Source of the DNA: Candidatus Omnitrophica bacterium 4484_49
GTDB lineage: Bacteria > Omnitrophota > Gorgyraeia > Kaelpiales > Kaelpiaceae
DNA length: 6,576 bases
Reading direction: 5' to 3'
NCBI GenBank assembly: GCA_002085265.1
Contig: NATI01000081.1
Location: 1 to 6,576 of the forward strand
Of this stretch, positions 5,872 through 6,576 are shown piece after piece. How positions within the stretch are numbered: the stretch's first letter is position 1; each line of letters begins with the position of its first letter. The notes beneath the pieces are model-generated. The model was given only the letters and a program-made list of their open reading frames with translations, searched no databases and was not told the DNA's origin. A program made the translations under genes and the position numbers.

Positions 5872-5930
5872 AAATTTGTTGCAACTGTGCCATATATCAA
5901 ATAATTATGAAAAATCCTTGCTACAAATTT
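5872..5930. repeat. 13-bp inverted repeat with a 33-base spacer
   Basis: AAATTTGTTGCAA (5872-5884) and TTGCTACAAATTT (5918-5930) are inverted copies matching at 12 of 13 positions. The pair ends 22 bases before the -35 box of the next promoter. It may be a divided operator for a regulator or an RNA hairpin; the long spacer favours a protein-binding site. Confidence 0.55.
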
Positions 5931-5992
5931 GGGAAAGCTTCATATTTTTTTCTTGACAAACCCTACAAATGCCACTAAAATATAACAAATGC
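5923..5992 (+). promoter_or_regulatory. phased ACAAAT repeats around the promoter, possible operator
   Basis: ACAAAT occurs at 5923-5928, 5965-5970 and 5985-5990, the last two extended to ACAAATGC. Spacings are 42 and 20 bases, close to whole helical turns, so all would lie on one DNA face. An inverted copy, ATTTGT, is at 5874-5879 in the upstream repeat arm. The two ACAAATGC copies flank the -10 element. The MerR-like gene just downstream is an obvious candidate to bind them. AT-rich sequence makes short words common, so chance is not excluded. Confidence 0.45.
5953..5981 (+). promoter_or_regulatory. strong sigma70 promoter of the MerR-like/PilP-like operon
   Basis: A perfect TTGACA at 5953-5958 is followed by a 17-base spacer and TAAAAT at 5976-5981 (five of six bases). 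Transcription would start near 5988, leaving a leader of about 24 bases that contains the AGGAGA ribosome-binding site at 5997-6002. TATAAC at 5981-5986 is rejected as the -10 because its spacing would be 22. Confidence 0.75.
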
Positions 5993-6011
5993 TATCAGGA
6001 GATATTAAGTG

Positions 6012-6203
6012 ATGTTAGAGACCAAAAAGAAATATTATTCAGTTCAAGAGGTGGCAGAGATTCTGGGTATTTCTAAACAGACACTCCTGAGATACGAGAA
6101 GAGAGGATTTTTCCCAAAGGCCAGGAGAAACCCTATAAATGGATGGAGAGAGTATACCTGGAATGATGTTCAAAGGTTAAAAAAAATTTTAGGGAGAGAA
6201 TGA
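6012..6203 (+). CDS. small MerR-like helix-turn-helix DNA-binding protein
   Basis: This 63-residue protein is essentially one winged helix-turn-helix of the MerR/excisionase type. The helix-turn-helix spans about residues 10-29 (SVQEVAEILGISKQTLLRYE), and the wing follows with RGFFPKARRNPINGWREYT and a closing helix to residue 60. It lacks the coiled-coil dimerisation helix and any effector-binding domain, so it is unlikely to sense metals or drugs as classical MerR proteins do. A DNA-architectural or simple repressor/activator role is more likely. The ATG at 6012 is chosen; a GTG at 6009 in frame adds one residue, and AGGAG at 5997 suits either. Its stop overlaps the next start (ATGA at 6200-6203), so the two genes form an operon. 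Phased repeats around its own promoter suggest self-regulation, which is inference. Confidence 0.85.
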   Translation: MLETKKKYYSVQEVAEILGISKQTLLRYEKRGFFPKARRNPINGWREYTWNDVQRLKKILGRE

Positions 6204-6576
6204 GAAGGATTTTATTTCTTATACTATTTTCATTTTTGGTTTTAAAACCAGTGCTATGTGCTGAGGAGGCAAAGTCTCCCAAGTTTATAAATCCTTTTCT
6301 CACCCCTGAGGAGGAAATGAAAGAGCTGGGAATAAAGCCCCCTGCAGAAAAAAAATTAGAAATGGATTCTTTGAAAAGGTTAAAACTGACCGGAATAATT
6401 TATGGCGAAGATAAAATAGCCATTATAAATTCCGGATTTTATAAGGAGGGAGATAAAATTGATAGTTTTAAAATAAAAGAGATAAAACCGCTTAGTGTTG
6501 TCTTAACGTGGGATAATCAGGAGGTGGAATTAAAATTGGTTCATGTTCTGGCTGGGAGTGAAAAAGGAAAAACCCA
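6200..6576 (+). CDS. PilP/GspB-like envelope protein, 3' end missing
   Basis: The frame runs from the ATG at 6200 to the window edge, giving 125 residues without a stop. Residues 1-21 are a signal peptide (MRR, hydrophobic core, VLCAEE). The cysteine at 20 is not in a good lipobox. After a linker holding INPFLTPEEE (30-39), residues 58-113 match the small beta-fold seen in PilP, GspB and GspC proteins: LKLTGIIYG, then AIINSGFYKEGDKI, then IKEIKPLSVVLTW and ELKL. Such proteins connect the inner-membrane part of type IV pilus or type II secretion machines to the secretin. The ATGA overlap with the MerR-like gene and AGGGAG at 6191-6196 support this start. The rest of the machine would lie to the right of the window. 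The domain assignment is from pattern only. Confidence 0.75.
   Translation, partial: MRRILFLILFSFLVLKPVLCAEEAKSPKFINPFLTPEEEMKELGIKPPAEKKLEMDSLKRLKLTGIIYGEDKIAIINSGFYKEGDKIDSFKIKEIKPLSVVLTWDNQEVELKLVHVLAGSEKGKT

Larger units (their letters stand above)
5689..6008. other. 320-base intergenic region with a regulatory right half
   Basis: The left half (5689-5860) shows no terminator hairpin or recognisable gene; it holds only very short ORFs. The right half contains a long inverted repeat, phased ACAAAT repeats and a strong promoter, listed separately. This fits a boundary between two transcription units. Confidence 0.6.

Overview
This AT-rich window (roughly one third G+C by eye) looks like the chromosome of an uncultured, Gram-negative-type bacterium. 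The pointers are an LpxL/HtrB-type acyltransferase, a PilP/GspB-like envelope protein behind a small MerR-like regulator, heavy use of AGA/AGG arginine codons, and several TTG/GTG or ATGA-overlap starts. The combination reminds me of Omnitrophota or a neighbouring candidate phylum. That is an impression from gene style, not a phylogenetic result. No phage, insertion sequence, CRISPR array or toxin-antitoxin pair is visible, and every confident gene lies on the + strand.

Left part (1-3558). A membrane-anchored or exported metallo-beta-lactamase-fold hydrolase starts at a TTG, possibly overlapping the last codons of an upstream gene. It is followed by a very short ATGA-overlapping ORF and two small inverted repeats. 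A sigma70-like promoter (TTCATA, 17 bp, TATAAT) then sits so close to the next start that the transcript would be leaderless. That transcript would carry two overlapping genes, an LpxL-like acyltransferase and an acyl-CoA/acyl-acid ligase. Together these could activate an acyl chain and transfer it to an envelope lipid, but both depart from family consensus at one motif residue.

Middle (3559-4728). A stretch of about 500 bases has no intact + strand gene. Its minus strand holds two long open frames that read like one secreted-protein gene broken by a frameshift. To the right is a + strand secreted protein of unknown function, beta-rich, whose best start is a GTG at 4072 rather than an earlier TTG.

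Right part (4791-5688). A complete tRNA-Arg(UCG) gene ends 20 bases before the start of a small operon. The operon encodes a single-domain UPF0016/GDT1-type transporter and, immediately after it, a two-part protein with a histone-H1-like Lys/Arg tail fused to an EF-Tu domain-2-like barrel. The second gene uses CGN arginine codons far more than the rest of the window, and the tRNA just upstream reads that codon box.

End (5689-6576). A 320-base gap contains a 13-bp inverted repeat, helically phased ACAAAT repeats and a strong promoter (TTGACA, 17 bp, TAAAAT). These precede a 63-residue MerR-like DNA-binding protein, whose stop overlaps the start of a PilP/GspB-like secreted protein cut off by the window edge. 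This is plausibly the start of a type IV pilus or type II secretion operon.
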